Assembly (NCBI GenBank): GCA_948468045.1
Contig: CAOKGO010000013.1
Span: 1-44,053, forward strand
Source: an uncultured Clostridium sp.
GTDB lineage: Bacteria > Bacillota > Clostridia > TANB77 > CAG-508
DNA: 44,053 nucleotides
Direction: 5' to 3'
Made by a program: the position numbers and the translations under genes. Positions 8,913-17,266 of the stretch are shown here, in pieces; position 1 is the stretch's first letter, and every line of letters starts with the position of its first letter. The notes under the pieces are model-generated. The model was not told the origin of the DNA. It worked only from the letters and a program-made list of their open reading frames with translations, and did not search any database.

Positions 8913-9341
8913 TTAATTCATTTTTTGAAAGAATTTATCGTGAAGTATTACTCCAGAATTCACAATAATTGCATCATGTCTATCTTTTCCATTAATTAAA
9001 CTACTTTCTTGTCCAGTTTTATTATAAAATTCAAGCATATCCGAACTTACATCTAAATCAAGATGTATTATATTATCTTCAACCGACCATATTCCTTTAC
9101 TTCCTGTCGGATAATCACAAGTTCCATCCGCATGTAAAGTAAGTACACCTTCACGACCATTCCATGTTGTTGAATAATATGTTCCTACCACTTTTTCTTC
9201 TATGTTTTGACTAGGTATGTTTGCATCTTCTGGAATATAGGTCTTGTTATCTACTTTCATATTTATTCCTATTATATAACCGATAATTCCTGAAACTAAT
9301 GCAACAATAATACATATCATTATAATATTTGATTTTTTCAT
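8913..9341 (-). CDS. Membrane-anchored hypothetical protein (142 aa)
   Basis: An N-terminal hydrophobic segment (residues about 5-26, IIMICIIVALVSGIIGYIIG) serves as an uncleaved anchor or signal peptide; no lipobox Cys is present. The exposed part has VGTYYSTTWNGREGVLTL, HADGTCDYPTG and GIWSVEDNIIHLDLD, a pattern typical of small beta-barrel, lipocalin-like extracytoplasmic domains of Firmicutes. The name is an inference. It lies 20 nt downstream of the cupin gene and ends in a clear terminator. Confidence 0.7.
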   Translation of the reverse strand: MKKSNIIMICIIVALVSGIIGYIIGINMKVDNKTYIPEDANIPSQNIEEKVVGTYYSTTWNGREGVLTLHADGTCDYPTGSKGIWSVEDNIIHLDLDVSSDMLEFYNKTGQESSLINGKDRHDAIIVNSGVILHDKFFQKMN

Positions 9342-9361
9342 ATAATCATTCCTTTCTTACT

Positions 9362-9706
9362 TTATTTTACTAATTTATGTTGTTCTGCCGACCATGCAGG
9401 TGTGCATGTCATAGACACAACACAATAATCACTATTCCAATAATATTTTTCATTAGGTTCTATTAAGATAGCATCTCCTTTTGAAAAGTCAATTTTTTTA
9501 TTTTCAAAGTTTAGTGTTCCGCTTCCTTCCATAACATATATTAATTCTTTACTTGTAATATTTACACAATATCCTTCATCTGGATACCTTCCTGTAATAG
9601 TTGCTAATCCTAAATCTATATCTTTATCACCAAAAGAATATTCTGATGTTTTACATTTTTCACTATTTTCGCCTTTTAGAGAATTATCATTTTTTATAAC
9701 TTTCAT
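9362..9706 (-). CDS. Cupin-domain protein (114 aa)
   Basis: Single small cupin barrel with ELIYVMEGSGTLNFENKKI followed by FSKGDAILIEPNEKYYW, the second conserved cupin block. The usual metal-binding His residues of motif 1 (HxH) are missing, so metal binding is doubtful and a sugar or small-ligand binding role is possible. The cytoplasmic protein ends in PAWSAEQHKLVK. Located between the exonuclease/zinc-ribbon gene (36 nt upstream) and the membrane-anchored protein (20 nt downstream). Confidence 0.82.
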   Translation of the reverse strand: MKVIKNDNSLKGENSEKCKTSEYSFGDKDIDLGLATITGRYPDEGYCVNITSKELIYVMEGSGTLNFENKKIDFSKGDAILIEPNEKYYWNSDYCVVSMTCTPAWSAEQHKLVK

Positions 9707-9742
9707 TTTTTATCTCCTCTCCACTTTTAAATTGTAATCTAT

Positions 9743-11422
9743 TTAATTAGAAACCTTATCTTTGCAATTAGGGCAATGACATCTTTCTAATAAATGATCT
9801 GCTCTTATTTCCCATTCATATCCACATTCCAAACACAATGCTTTAACTTTTTCTTTTGAATGGGTATAAGATAGTGCTTTTATTTTACCATTTGACTTTT
9901 CTAATATTTTTTTTGCATATTTGTCATATTTTATCTTTTGTTTTTCTTCATCTGTTAATACTTCTTTTCTTTTCATTTCTTTTCTTTTAACAATAAACTG
10001 ATTTTTATCACAGTTAGGACAATACGGTTTATTTATTATAGAATAATAAGAAGTGTACCATTCTTGATTACATTTAGAACATTTAAGTTTTACATTACTC
10101 TTATAATTTTTATATTCTATAACAACAATATTATCATTATTTATCTTGCTTTGTAAATTCTTTTTTCTCTCCAATAATTTGTTATCACTTTTTTCAGTTT
10201 CAAATAATTCAACTTTTGAAATTATAAAAGTTATTCCTTTTTTTATATTCCACCAGTCTATTTGTAATATGTAACAAGTTCTACCATTGGCTTCGTAATA
10301 TAGTTGTTCTTTAAATTGTTCTATGTTAAGATTATAATTAGTTTTTATCTCTAGAATAGTATTCTTATTAGATAAATCACAAAGTGCTAAAATATTTTTT
10401 TCTTTATGTATGACAAGTTCTTGTGAAAATATTTTTTGCTTTTTAAATATGTTATTAGAAATATACTCTACTAATGGTTGTATTTCTTTTTTTAGAATAT
10501 TTATAACTTTATTAACCTCATTCACAAATTCTTTATCCTTCTGATTTGTTGCAGTAATAGTTCCATCAACATTGAAATTGACCATTATATCATCATAAGG
10601 AGATGGTAATCTGCCAATAAATCGTAATTTTCTTTTGTTTTCTAATAAAAACAATTCTGAATGGATTTTTTCAACATCTAGCATAGTATTTATTAAATGT
10701 TCTATTGTCATACCACTTATATTTGTAGCAAATTTCTTAATTCTTCTACTGCTAACTTCAAATTTTTTCACTACTCTACTTTTATATTCAATTTTAGGAA
10801 GATTACCTACACAATATTTAAAATTAGGATATGTACTTAAATAACTTACTGGTATTATATAATCATTGTTAAATTCAAAAACATCTCTACCTGTAACCAA
10901 TAACTTTTTTCCGTTCATCTTTTTAAAAAGTTCCCATTCAAGAATACAGTCATTTACACCAGAATGCACTTCTAATATATTGTTAATTCCATAAATCTTA
11001 CATAAATTATCTTTTGTTATTATTCCTCCTGAAAATTTAGAAGAAATAATATCGTGCTTAAAATTATAGAAGTTCATCACTTCATAACCTTTTAACTTTT
11101 TCCTTTTTAGATAATTTTTTATAAACTTTTCATCAATATTACCATAAGTTAATATTGTTCTATTTTGTAACTCAAATTCATCAATTATATCGTTTACTTC
11201 TTCTTGATTTAATGGCTGTTTCTCTTTTAAATCTTTTTTTGTAATTCCATTTATATATGTAGTATAAACATCTTCATTTAATTCTAATGGCAAAAACCTA
11301 TTATACATTTTATTTTCATCTGGTTTATAAATAGAAATAGATAATAAATCATCATTTATTGAAGATAGTCCATTAGTTTCTACATCTAATACCACATACT
11401 TTTTTTCTATATATTCTTCCAT
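9743..11422 (-). CDS. DEDDh exonuclease fused to two zinc ribbons
   Basis: 559 aa from the ATG at 11422 (AAGGGTG upstream; a GTG at 11431 is an alternative). The N-terminal exonuclease domain has motif I VVLDVETNGL (about 9-18), motif II with Asp retained (YGNIDEKFIKNYL) and motif III HSGVNDCILEWELF, so unlike the two short paralogues it looks active. A middle region of about 230 residues is unassigned. The C-terminus has two treble-clef/zinc-ribbon repeats, CSKCNQEW...CPNC and CLECGYEWEI...CPNC, of the type found next to Vsr-like or homing nucleases and likely to bind DNA. Probably a DNA-processing enzyme of the mobile island. Confidence 0.8.
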   Translation of the reverse strand: MEEYIEKKYVVLDVETNGLSSINDDLLSISIYKPDENKMYNRFLPLELNEDVYTTYINGITKKDLKEKQPLNQEEVNDIIDEFELQNRTILTYGNIDEKFIKNYLKRKKLKGYEVMNFYNFKHDIISSKFSGGIITKDNLCKIYGINNILEVHSGVNDCILEWELFKKMNGKKLLVTGRDVFEFNNDYIIPVSYLSTYPNFKYCVGNLPKIEYKSRVVKKFEVSSRRIKKFATNISGMTIEHLINTMLDVEKIHSELFLLENKRKLRFIGRLPSPYDDIMVNFNVDGTITATNQKDKEFVNEVNKVINILKKEIQPLVEYISNNIFKKQKIFSQELVIHKEKNILALCDLSNKNTILEIKTNYNLNIEQFKEQLYYEANGRTCYILQIDWWNIKKGITFIISKVELFETEKSDNKLLERKKNLQSKINNDNIVVIEYKNYKSNVKLKCSKCNQEWYTSYYSIINKPYCPNCDKNQFIVKRKEMKRKEVLTDEEKQKIKYDKYAKKILEKSNGKIKALSYTHSKEKVKALCLECGYEWEIRADHLLERCHCPNCKDKVSN

Positions 11423-11572
11423 TAGTTTCACCCTTACAACTTACTATTTGTCGAAATCATTATACAACAAAATCAAGTAATTATCAACTAGCTACTTGCT
11501 CATATAATTGTAATCTGTCGTTAATCATAAATATAAATCATTTTTAATATGTTTTTCAATGCTCTTTTAAAA

Positions 11573-11603
11573 TGGAATTTCACTATGCCACTATGCCAGA
11601 TAT
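11573..11603. repeat. Right copy of exact 31-bp direct repeat
   Basis: Identical over 31 bp to 3986-4016. It opens repeat R2. The two copies enclose about 7.5 kb containing only minus-strand genes. Confidence 0.85.
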
Positions 11604-11692
11604 AGTAAATAATTTCCTTTTTTAAAATTAAGTGTAGTAGGTTTTTCATGAAGTATGCTATATTTTAATACGAAGTATTAAAATATACTATC
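11573..11692. repeat. Accessory repeat R2 with C-GAA-G hairpin
   Basis: Diverged copy of R1: head TGGAATTTCACTATGCC, tail CATGAAGTATGC, then a 13-bp stem with GAA loop (11659-11671 with 11675-11687) and CTATC. Stem changes relative to R1 are compensated on both sides. Confidence 0.8.
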
Positions 11693-11695
11693 AAA

Positions 11696-11809
11696 ACCAT
11701 AGATAAAAATTAAGTAAAAATGCGTAGGGAATTAAAAGGGTAGCATTTTTACTGGTATTATTGCTTCTTCGCCTATTCTACGAAGCAATAATAAATTTTT
11801 ATCTATGGT
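11696..11809. other. Three-way-junction structured element (candidate ncRNA or ssDNA site)
   Basis: Outer stem 11696-11711 with 11794-11809 (16 perfect pairs, ACCATAGATAAAAATT). Inside it, arm 1 is 11713-11723 with 11743-11753 (11 pairs) and arm 2 is 11756-11767 with 11782-11793 (12 pairs). Only 1, 2 and 0 nt separate the helices. AAAAGGG in the arm 1 loop (11734-11740) can pair with CCCTTTT just downstream, a possible pseudoknot. A terminator-like hairpin follows at 11843. No ORF is present. The pairing is read directly; its role is unknown. Confidence 0.7.
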
Positions 11810-11842
11810 GTATTTCCCTTTTTATATTATTAAACAAAAATT

Positions 11843-11870
11843 AAACCTAGTATTTATTTACTAGGTTTTT
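11843..11870. terminator. Terminator hairpin after the structured element
   Basis: AAACCTAGTA / TACTAGGTTT with a 6-nt loop and T run on the plus strand; the minus side also has a T-rich flank. It could end a plus-strand ncRNA or the leftward tRNA transcript. Confidence 0.7.
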
Positions 11871-11919
11871 CTGCGATTTATATAGGAATTTTGATATAAA
11901 AACCGCCTATATAACATAT

Positions 11920-11938
11920 TGGAGTTCGCATAACTCCA
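11920..11938 (-). other. Short hairpin downstream of the tRNA genes
   Basis: TGGAGTT / AACTCCA with a 5-nt loop, 3 nt beyond the CCA end of tRNA-Tyr. It could protect or terminate the tRNA transcript; no T run. Confidence 0.4.
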
Positions 11939-11941
11939 TCT

Positions 11942-12027
11942 TGGTGGGCAGGGAAGGATTCGAACCTTCGTACTCAAATGAGAACAGATTTACAGTCTGC
12001 CGCCTTTAGCCACTCGGCCACCTACCC
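11942..12027 (-). tRNA. tRNA-Tyr (GTA)
   Basis: 86 nt with encoded CCA. Acceptor GGGTAGG pairs with CCTGCCC, the anticodon loop contains CTGTAAA, there is a long variable arm, and the T loop is GGTTCGAATCC. The long variable arm plus GTA anticodon identify bacterial tRNA-Tyr. Confidence 0.97.
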
Positions 12028-12040
12028 AAATATAAAATTG

Positions 12041-12117
12041 TGGTGCTCCCTCAAGGATTCGAACCTTGGACCCACCGGTTATGAGCCGGTTGCTCTGACC
12101 AACTGAGCTAAGGGAGC
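12041..12117 (-). tRNA. tRNA with CAT anticodon (elongator Met, or Ile2)
   Basis: 77 nt with encoded CCA; acceptor GCTCCCT pairs with AGGGAGC, and the anticodon loop is CTCATAA. The first base pair G1-C72 rules out initiator tRNA. Elongator Met and lysidine-modified Ile2 cannot be separated by eye. It is upstream of tRNA-Tyr in the same transcript. Confidence 0.95.
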
Positions 12118-12212
12118 GTGATTTTTAGCTAATAACTAGCACAAATAAAAGTATAAACTATTTTAATATAAAAGTCAACACTTTTTAAAATTTTTTGTAA
12201 TTTTTTTATACA

Positions 12213-12318
12213 TTCAATACAAATTTGCTAAAGCAAATTTGGCAGACGAACAAAGACGGAGCATATAAAATATCTAAAAGGTTTAAATTTTTTATCATGC
12301 TCCATCTTTGTTCTTAAC
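12213..12318. repeat. 142-nt family structured repeat, truncated copy (inverted)
   Basis: Contains the CAAATTTGCTAAAGCAAATT hairpin, the linker GGCAGACGAACAAAGACG and the large stem GGAGCAT...ATGCTCC closed by GAACAAA/TTTGTTC. It abuts the stop codon of tmcAL. Confidence 0.8.
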
Positions 12319-12320
12319 TA

Positions 12321-13555
12321 TTATAAAGTAATAATTTTTTTTGTAAAGTCTAAATTGCTTAAAGAATCTTCTTCATAACCAATTGTAAAAATGTTAGTAG
12401 CTTCGATGTCTTTGGCAAGCATAGTATTTAAAGTTTTATTTGTGCTTTTATTTATAAACTGTTTGACAGATGTAATAATTTCTAATTTAGGGTTTGCTTT
12501 TACAATTTCAGAAATAAGAAATTTTCCTTTTTTATTTAAGCCTAGAACTCTAACATATGGTTGGACTTTTTTTGAAAGTGCAATATCTTTTTTTGTAATG
12601 TTTAATAATGAATATAATAAAATGCGTTGAAAGCGTGTGGATGTATATCTTTTTGATTTTATAATGTTTAAAAAGTCAACTATATTATTACAAGAGTTAG
12701 CAGCATTTTTTATTGAGGATTCTAAGCCTTCAGAAACATCAGGCAATCCAGCTATTTCAGAAAGGTTAGATTTTCTTAAATTATAAATAATTTCTTTTTC
12801 AAATACTGAAATATCAGGAATAATGTGTCCGAGCTTTCATATTTTGCAATAAAATAGAATAACTAGAAGCAGGCATAAGAGTTTGCAAAGCATTAAAGCC
12901 ATTATTTTTAATCATGTTTCTAATTGCTGTACTGCTAGCTGTGTCTTCAGTGTAACTCAAATCATTATAACCAGTTTTATATCTTGGTATAGAGATCGGT
13001 ATAATATTACTTTTAAATTTTTTCAAAGCTTTTAAATATTCAATTCCTAAAATATTATTAGGAGATGATAGAACATTAGCGAATTTTCTAATATCATTTA
13101 AGTAGAGCATTAAAGCATTTTCACGGGCCTTAGGGAAAGAAATACCTTTTTTTAGCTCATGAGATAATAAGGATTTATATTCTCTAGGTTCATTGTATAG
13201 AACATCTGCACATCTATCTAAAATTTCTATATCAGGTGTTTCAGCACCAAATGATAGATAATCTACAACTTTTAAAGAATCTAGAATTTTAATAGCACCC
13301 TCAGCAAAATTTTCAGCACTAGAAATTGCATAAAAAGTTGGTAATTCAAGGACTAAATCTATTCCGCATTCAATTGCACTTTGTGCTTTTGACCATTTAT
13401 CAATTAAAGAAGTAGAACCGACGTTGTGTAAAGTTTCCACTTATAATGGCAACTGTATAACTACAACCAGTTTCTTTTTTTGATTTTTCTAAATGGTATA
13501 AATGACCATTATGAAAAGGATTGTATTCGGCAACAATACCTAAAACTTTGCTCAT
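12321..13555 (-). CDS. tmcAL: tRNA(Met) cytidine acetate ligase, needs two +1 shifts
   Basis: TmcAL uses ATP and acetate to form N4-acetylcytidine at the wobble base of elongator tRNA-Met. The restored protein is 410 aa, the normal family length. The N-terminal nucleotidyltransferase motif [19 protein letters not shown] contains the HxGH signature; [34 protein letters not shown] and [12 protein letters not shown] follow. Zero-frame reading breaks it into three ORFs, with breaks exactly at CGG codons 13420 and 12831. The joined reading is continuous and conserved across both breaks (FTQR-G-STS and NMKA-G-HIIPD). A tRNA gene with CAT anticodon lies 200 nt downstream, but that is probably coincidence. 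Start ATG at 13555. Confidence 0.93.
12829..12831 (-). other. In-frame CGG, +1 shift site 6 (TmcAL Gly242)
   Basis: ATG AAA GCT C GGA CAC ATT ATT CCT. Zero frame: RTHYS and a stop. Skipping C gives [17 protein letters not shown] and 169 more codons to the stop at 12321. Confidence 0.9.
13418..13420 (-). other. In-frame CGG, +1 shift site 5 (TmcAL Gly46)
   Basis: ACA CAA CGT C GGT TCT ACT TCT. This falls in the conserved SGNFTQRG segment of the TmcAL nucleotidyltransferase core; the Gly is expected there. Confidence 0.92.
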
Positions 13556-13639
13556 AAAAACCCCTTCTTTTCCTATACAACGAAAATATATTCTACTTAA
13601 ATAATAGTAAAAATATATAAATTTTCTAAGTAATATAGT

Positions 13640-13668
13640 TTAACAAATTTATTTTTCTATGCTATAAT
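13640..13668 (+). promoter_or_regulatory. Sigma-A-type promoter for rnhA
   Basis: TTAACA (13640-13645), 17-bp spacer, TATAAT (13663-13668), 44 bp before the rnhA start. Confidence 0.75.
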
Positions 13669-13711
13669 AGTATCATAAAAATGTAAAAAAAACAAATGAA
13701 AGGATAATTTT

Positions 13712-14147
13712 ATGGAAAAAGTTGTTATATATACAGATGGAGCATGTTCAGGAAATCCAGGGCCTCGGAGGTTGGGGAACCATACTTATGTATCAAGAAC
13801 ATAAAAAAGAGATATTTGGTGGAAAAAAAGAAACTACAAATAATATAATGGAACTTACAGCAGTAATTGAGGGATTAAAACTTTTAAAATATCCATGTGA
13901 AGTAGAATTGTATAGTGATAGTGCTTATGTGGTAAATGCATTTGAAAAAGGATGGATTTATAATTGGGTAAAAAATAGTTGGAAAACAGCAGGAAAAGAT
14001 CCTGTAAAAAATCAGGAACTTTGGCAAGAATTATACAATCTGACAAAAACACATAAAGTAAAATTTAAAAAAGTAAAAGGACATAGTGATAATCAATATA
14101 ATAATCGTTGTGATGAATTAGCAAGAAATGCGATTGAGAAAATATAA
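13712..14147 (+). CDS. rnhA: Ribonuclease HI, needs one +1 shift
   Basis: Degrades the RNA strand of RNA-DNA hybrids. The restored protein is 144 aa. [19 protein letters not shown] is the RNase HI opening with the first catalytic Asp; [16 protein letters not shown] carries the Glu, [13 protein letters not shown] the second Asp, and [17 protein letters not shown] the His and last Asp. All four catalytic residues are present. The zero frame from the only good start (GGAT upstream of ATG 13712) is destroyed after GNPGP; skipping the C of CGG restores the invariant GPGGWG. An ORF starting at 13722 in the other frame is an artefact of the break. It has its own promoter. Confidence 0.96.
13766..13768 (+). 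other. In-frame CGG, +1 shift site 7 (RNase HI Gly19)
   Basis: GGG CCT C GGA GGT TGG GGA. Skipping C restores GPGGWG, one of the best conserved motifs of RNase HI. This is the clearest single case. Confidence 0.95.
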
Positions 14148-14188
14148 TTTTTAAAATATTACAATTATATGACAATTATAAAAAAATA

Positions 14189-14217
14189 TTGAAAAATAAT
14201 GTCAAATCCAGTATAAT
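14189..14217 (+). promoter_or_regulatory. Sigma-A-type promoter for the HD-like gene
   Basis: TTGAAA (14189-14194), 17-bp spacer, TATAAT (14212-14217), 24 bp before the ATG at 14242. Confidence 0.8.
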
Positions 14218-14241
14218 AAAAGAGTATAAGGGGGAAAACAA

Positions 14242-15045
14242 ATGAACAGTTTTGCTGAATACATATTAGAAGAAAAAGAGCTAGGTTCAAAAATGGAAAT
14301 AGTTTACTATTTATCCAAAAAATCAAAGATATTTTTTGATAAATCTACAATATTAAAAACAGAACTTGCAAGGTTATTTTTAAACTATTCCAAAATTGAT
14401 GTAGATAAAAATTTAGTCCTAACAGCTAGCTTATTATGTAATTGTAAGAAAGTCACTAATGCACAAGATATTAATAAGATACATACTTATGCAAAAGAAG
14501 GAGCAAATTATTTAAGAGAAATTGGATTTGGAAAACGTTTTTGTAAAGTATGTGAAGAAATTAACAGATATAGCCAAAGTATTCCAAGAGAAAGGGAAAG
14601 TGATATTTTAGAGTTAGTTGACCAATTTGGAGGAATGTTACTAGATAGACCAGAAAGGATAGGATTTAAACCAGATGAGGCATTAGTACTACTAGAATAT
14701 AGAAATTTAAAAGATAAATATAATCGTTATTTACATACTTTTATTGAATTTATAAACTTTATAGAAAAAATACAAATGAGTGATGTTGTGAGTATGACAG
14801 CATTAAGAAGATTAATTAAAATGTATAATGAAACAGAAGAAATAACACAGTTTATTCAAAAAGTAATTTATGAATATGAACCAGCTATTGATAAATTAAT
14901 TGCTAAGAAAAATGATGAGATTGCACAAGAAATGTTTGAAAAAGTAAGCAGACCATTATTTAGTGAAGAAACAACTAAAAAGATTATGGCACATATTCAT
15001 GATGATGTGAAAATACAAAATATAGAAGATTGCCAAGAGGGATAA
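14242..15045 (+). CDS. HD-GYP/HDOD-like helical protein (267 aa)
   Basis: An all-helical soluble protein. LARLFLNYSKIDVDKNLVL is followed by KIHTYAKEGANYLREIGF and DILELVDQFGGMLLDRPERI...DEALVLLEYRNL, which resembles the second half of HD-GYP domains. The canonical HD and GYP metal ligands are not visible, so it is likely a degenerate, non-catalytic relative. RBS AAGGGGG before the ATG. The EndoQ-like gene follows after 33 nt with its own GGGGG, suggesting an operon. Assignment by resemblance only. Confidence 0.6.
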   Translation: MNSFAEYILEEKELGSKMEIVYYLSKKSKIFFDKSTILKTELARLFLNYSKIDVDKNLVLTASLLCNCKKVTNAQDINKIHTYAKEGANYLREIGFGKRFCKVCEEINRYSQSIPRERESDILELVDQFGGMLLDRPERIGFKPDEALVLLEYRNLKDKYNRYLHTFIEFINFIEKIQMSDVVSMTALRRLIKMYNETEEITQFIQKVIYEYEPAIDKLIAKKNDEIAQEMFEKVSRPLFSEETTKKIMAHIHDDVKIQNIEDCQEG

Positions 15046-15078
15046 CCTTTTGGTAATTTATATTATAGGGGGTAAAAA

Positions 15079-16267
15079 ATGTACGAAATATTTGCAGATT
15101 TACATATACATATAGGAAGAAGCGAAAATGGGAAACCAATAAAAATAACAGCAGCAAGGAGTTTAAATTTTGCAAACATTGCTAGAGAGTGTGCAGAAAG
15201 AAAAGGAATTAATGTGGTAGGAATTATTGACTGTGCATCACCATATGTAATAGAAGATATTGAAAAATTCTTAAAAACAGGGGAAGCATATGAAATAAGA
15301 GATGGAGGAATTATCTATAAAGATAAGGTATGTATTTTGCTAGGAAGTGAAGTAGAAACATCAGAAAAAGGAAGAAATGGAAAATGCGGAAGTGCTCATA
15401 ATGTGTGCTTTTTTCCTCATTTAAAAGATATTAAAGGTTTTTCTGAAGAACTAAGCCATCATTTAAAAAATATCACTTTAAGTACACAAAGAACGGATTT
15501 ATCAGGATATGAATTGATTGATATAGTAGAAAAATATAATGGAATTTTAATACCAGCACATGTATTTACACCACACAAAAGCTATTATGGAAATTGTACA
15601 GATAGATTAGAAAATATTTTTAAAGAGAAATTTAATAAAATATTTGCAATTGAGTTGGGTTTAAGTTCAGATACATATTTTGCAGATACAATTTCAGAAT
15701 TGGAAACAAAAACATTTTTGACCAATTCTGATGCCCATTCTTTACCTAAAATTGCAAGAGAATACAACAAAATGCAAGTAAAAGACATATCTTTTAAAGA
15801 AATTGTTATGGCACTAAAAAATGAGGGTGGAAGAAAAGTGCTTGCAAACTATGGTTTGGACCCAAAACTTGGAAAATACCATAGAACATATTGCGATGAC
15901 TGCGAAAAATCAATAGAAACCAAAGAGCCAGTTGAAACTTGCCCAATGTGTGGGGGGAAAAATGTGACTTTTGGTGTTTTTGATAGAATAGAATTAATAA
16001 AAGATAAAAAACAAACTAAAAGCCCTAAAAACAGACCACCATACATATACCAAGTACCACTTGGTTTTATTCCTGGTGTAGGTGGAAAAACGATAAATAA
16101 GCTATTAAACACATTTGAAACAGAAATGAACATTTTGCATAAATTGTCAAAAGATGATATAGAAGCAGTGGTTGGCGAAAAGGTAGCAAACTACATCGCA
16201 AAAGCAAGAAGTGGTGAAATGAAAATTCAGTCAGGTGGTGGACGGAAACTACGGCAAAGTAAAATAA
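15079..16267 (+). CDS. EndoQ-like PHP-domain endonuclease, C-terminus restored by +1 shift
   Basis: 395 aa after the shift. The PHP metal site begins FADLHIHIGRSENGK; LLGSEVET, HNVCFFPHL, PAHVFTPHKS and LTNSDAHS supply further ligands. A zinc finger (CDDC...CPMC, about residues 274-295) and a helix-hairpin-helix segment (GFIPGVGGKTINKLL) follow. This is the architecture of endonuclease Q, which nicks DNA 5' of deaminated bases. The zero frame runs to 16284 (GGGRKLRQSKINMISS). Skipping the C of CGG at 16243 gives SGGGGNYGKVK and a stop at 16265, matching the glycine-rich GGGGKYG-type tail that I associate with this family. Downstream of the HD-like gene. Confidence 0.86.
16243..16245 (+). other. 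In-frame CGG, +1 shift site 8 (EndoQ-like Gly389)
   Basis: GGT GGT GGA C GGA AAC TAC GGC. The shifted tail is GGGGNYGKVK. The CGG of TAC GGC then falls out of phase and causes no second shift, while in the plain frame it would be another in-frame CGG. Confidence 0.8.
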
Positions 16268-16316
16268 ATATGATTAGTTCATAGACAAGATGTTATGTAA
16301 AAGCATCCAAATGATA

Positions 16317-16390
16317 TGATGGGGATTTTTCCATCAGTCAGCTACGAAGTCAGGTATTTGTTTAACTGAACATTGCCTGACTTTTCCAAA
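16317..16390 (+). terminator. Hairpins between the EndoQ-like gene and spoIIM
   Basis: GATGG..CCATC near 16317-16335, and AAGTCAGG (16347-16354) with CCTGACTT (16376-16383) followed by TTCC. The second probably terminates the upstream transcript, though the loop is long. Confidence 0.5.
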
Positions 16391-16523
16391 TTAAATAATA
16401 AAATATTATATGTTAAATTATACATTTTTTGTACCAAAGAAATATCTTAATTAGAATATTACTCCTTGTTCTAAAAAAATCCTTATTGAATATACATTAG
16501 GTATAAAGATAAGGAGAAGTTGT

Positions 16524-17162
16524 ATGAAGAGAAACAAACGAATAAGGTTTTTGGAAATTATAAAAGAACATATTGTAAATAATAAAAAGGAATATGTTAT
16601 AGTATCATTAATTTTTATTATTGGAATATTTTTGGGAGTATTTTTTGTCAATAATATGCAAGATGAACAAAAACAAGAAGTTACATCATATATGAGTAGT
16701 TTTATAGAAAAAATGAAAAGTACAGAAAGTTTAGACCAAATGGATTTATTAAAAAATAGTATTGGACAAAATATAGTTTTGGCAACTGTTTTGTGGTTTT
16801 TTGGAACTACTGTAATTGGATTGCCAGTGGTTTTTGGAGTGGTTTTGTATCGCGGTTTTTGTTTAGGTTATACTATTGCAGTTTGTATTACTATTATGGG
16901 GTTGCAGCAAGGGACAGTATTTGTGTTAATTTTATTACTTTTACAAAATATTTTATTTATTCCAGCAATGCTTGCATTAGCAATTAGTGGTTTTAAACTA
17001 TATAAATCAATTATAAAAGATAGAAAAAAAGAAAATATAAAAATAGAAGTTGTAAGACATACTATTTTTTCTTTAATAATGTTGGTATTTTTATTAGTGT
17101 CATCAGTAGTTGAGATATTTCTTTCAACAAATATTTTGAAGGGTGTAATAAAATATTTTTAA
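16524..17162 (+). CDS. spoIIM: Stage II sporulation protein M
   Basis: SpoIIM is the membrane scaffold of the SpoIID-M-P peptidoglycan machine that drives forespore engulfment. The protein is 212 aa with about five hydrophobic segments: one near residues 25-45 (VSLIFIIGIFLGVFFV), then pairs around 85-150 and a last one near 175-200, the family pattern. The loop GVVLYRGFCLGYTI is typical of SpoIIM. AGGAGAAG lies before the ATG. This is one of the reasons to call the host a spore former. Sporulation promoter (sigma E) elements are expected but I could not place them with confidence. Confidence 0.88.
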   Translation: MKRNKRIRFLEIIKEHIVNNKKEYVIVSLIFIIGIFLGVFFVNNMQDEQKQEVTSYMSSFIEKMKSTESLDQMDLLKNSIGQNIVLATVLWFFGTTVIGLPVVFGVVLYRGFCLGYTIAVCITIMGLQQGTVFVLILLLLQNILFIPAMLALAISGFKLYKSIIKDRKKENIKIEVVRHTIFSLIMLVFLLVSSVVEIFLSTNILKGVIKYF

Positions 17163-17189
17163 AAAATATTCAAAAATCTATTTACAATT

Positions 17190-17218
17190 TTGAAATTCTT
17201 TGATATAACATATATAAT
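17190..17218 (+). promoter_or_regulatory. Sigma-A-type promoter for xerD
   Basis: TTGAAA (17190-17195), 17-bp spacer, TATAAT (17213-17218), about 48 bp before the ATG. Confidence 0.8.
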
Positions 17219-17266
17219 TTATGTTAATAGATTATTTTTAAATATAGTAAGAGGTAGGGGAAATAA

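Noticed and set aside
16053..16260. Zero-frame C-terminus of the EndoQ-like protein ending RKLRQSKINMISS
   Set aside because: It requires two in-frame CGG as Arg. The shifted reading gives the glycine-rich tail with one shift and matches the family.
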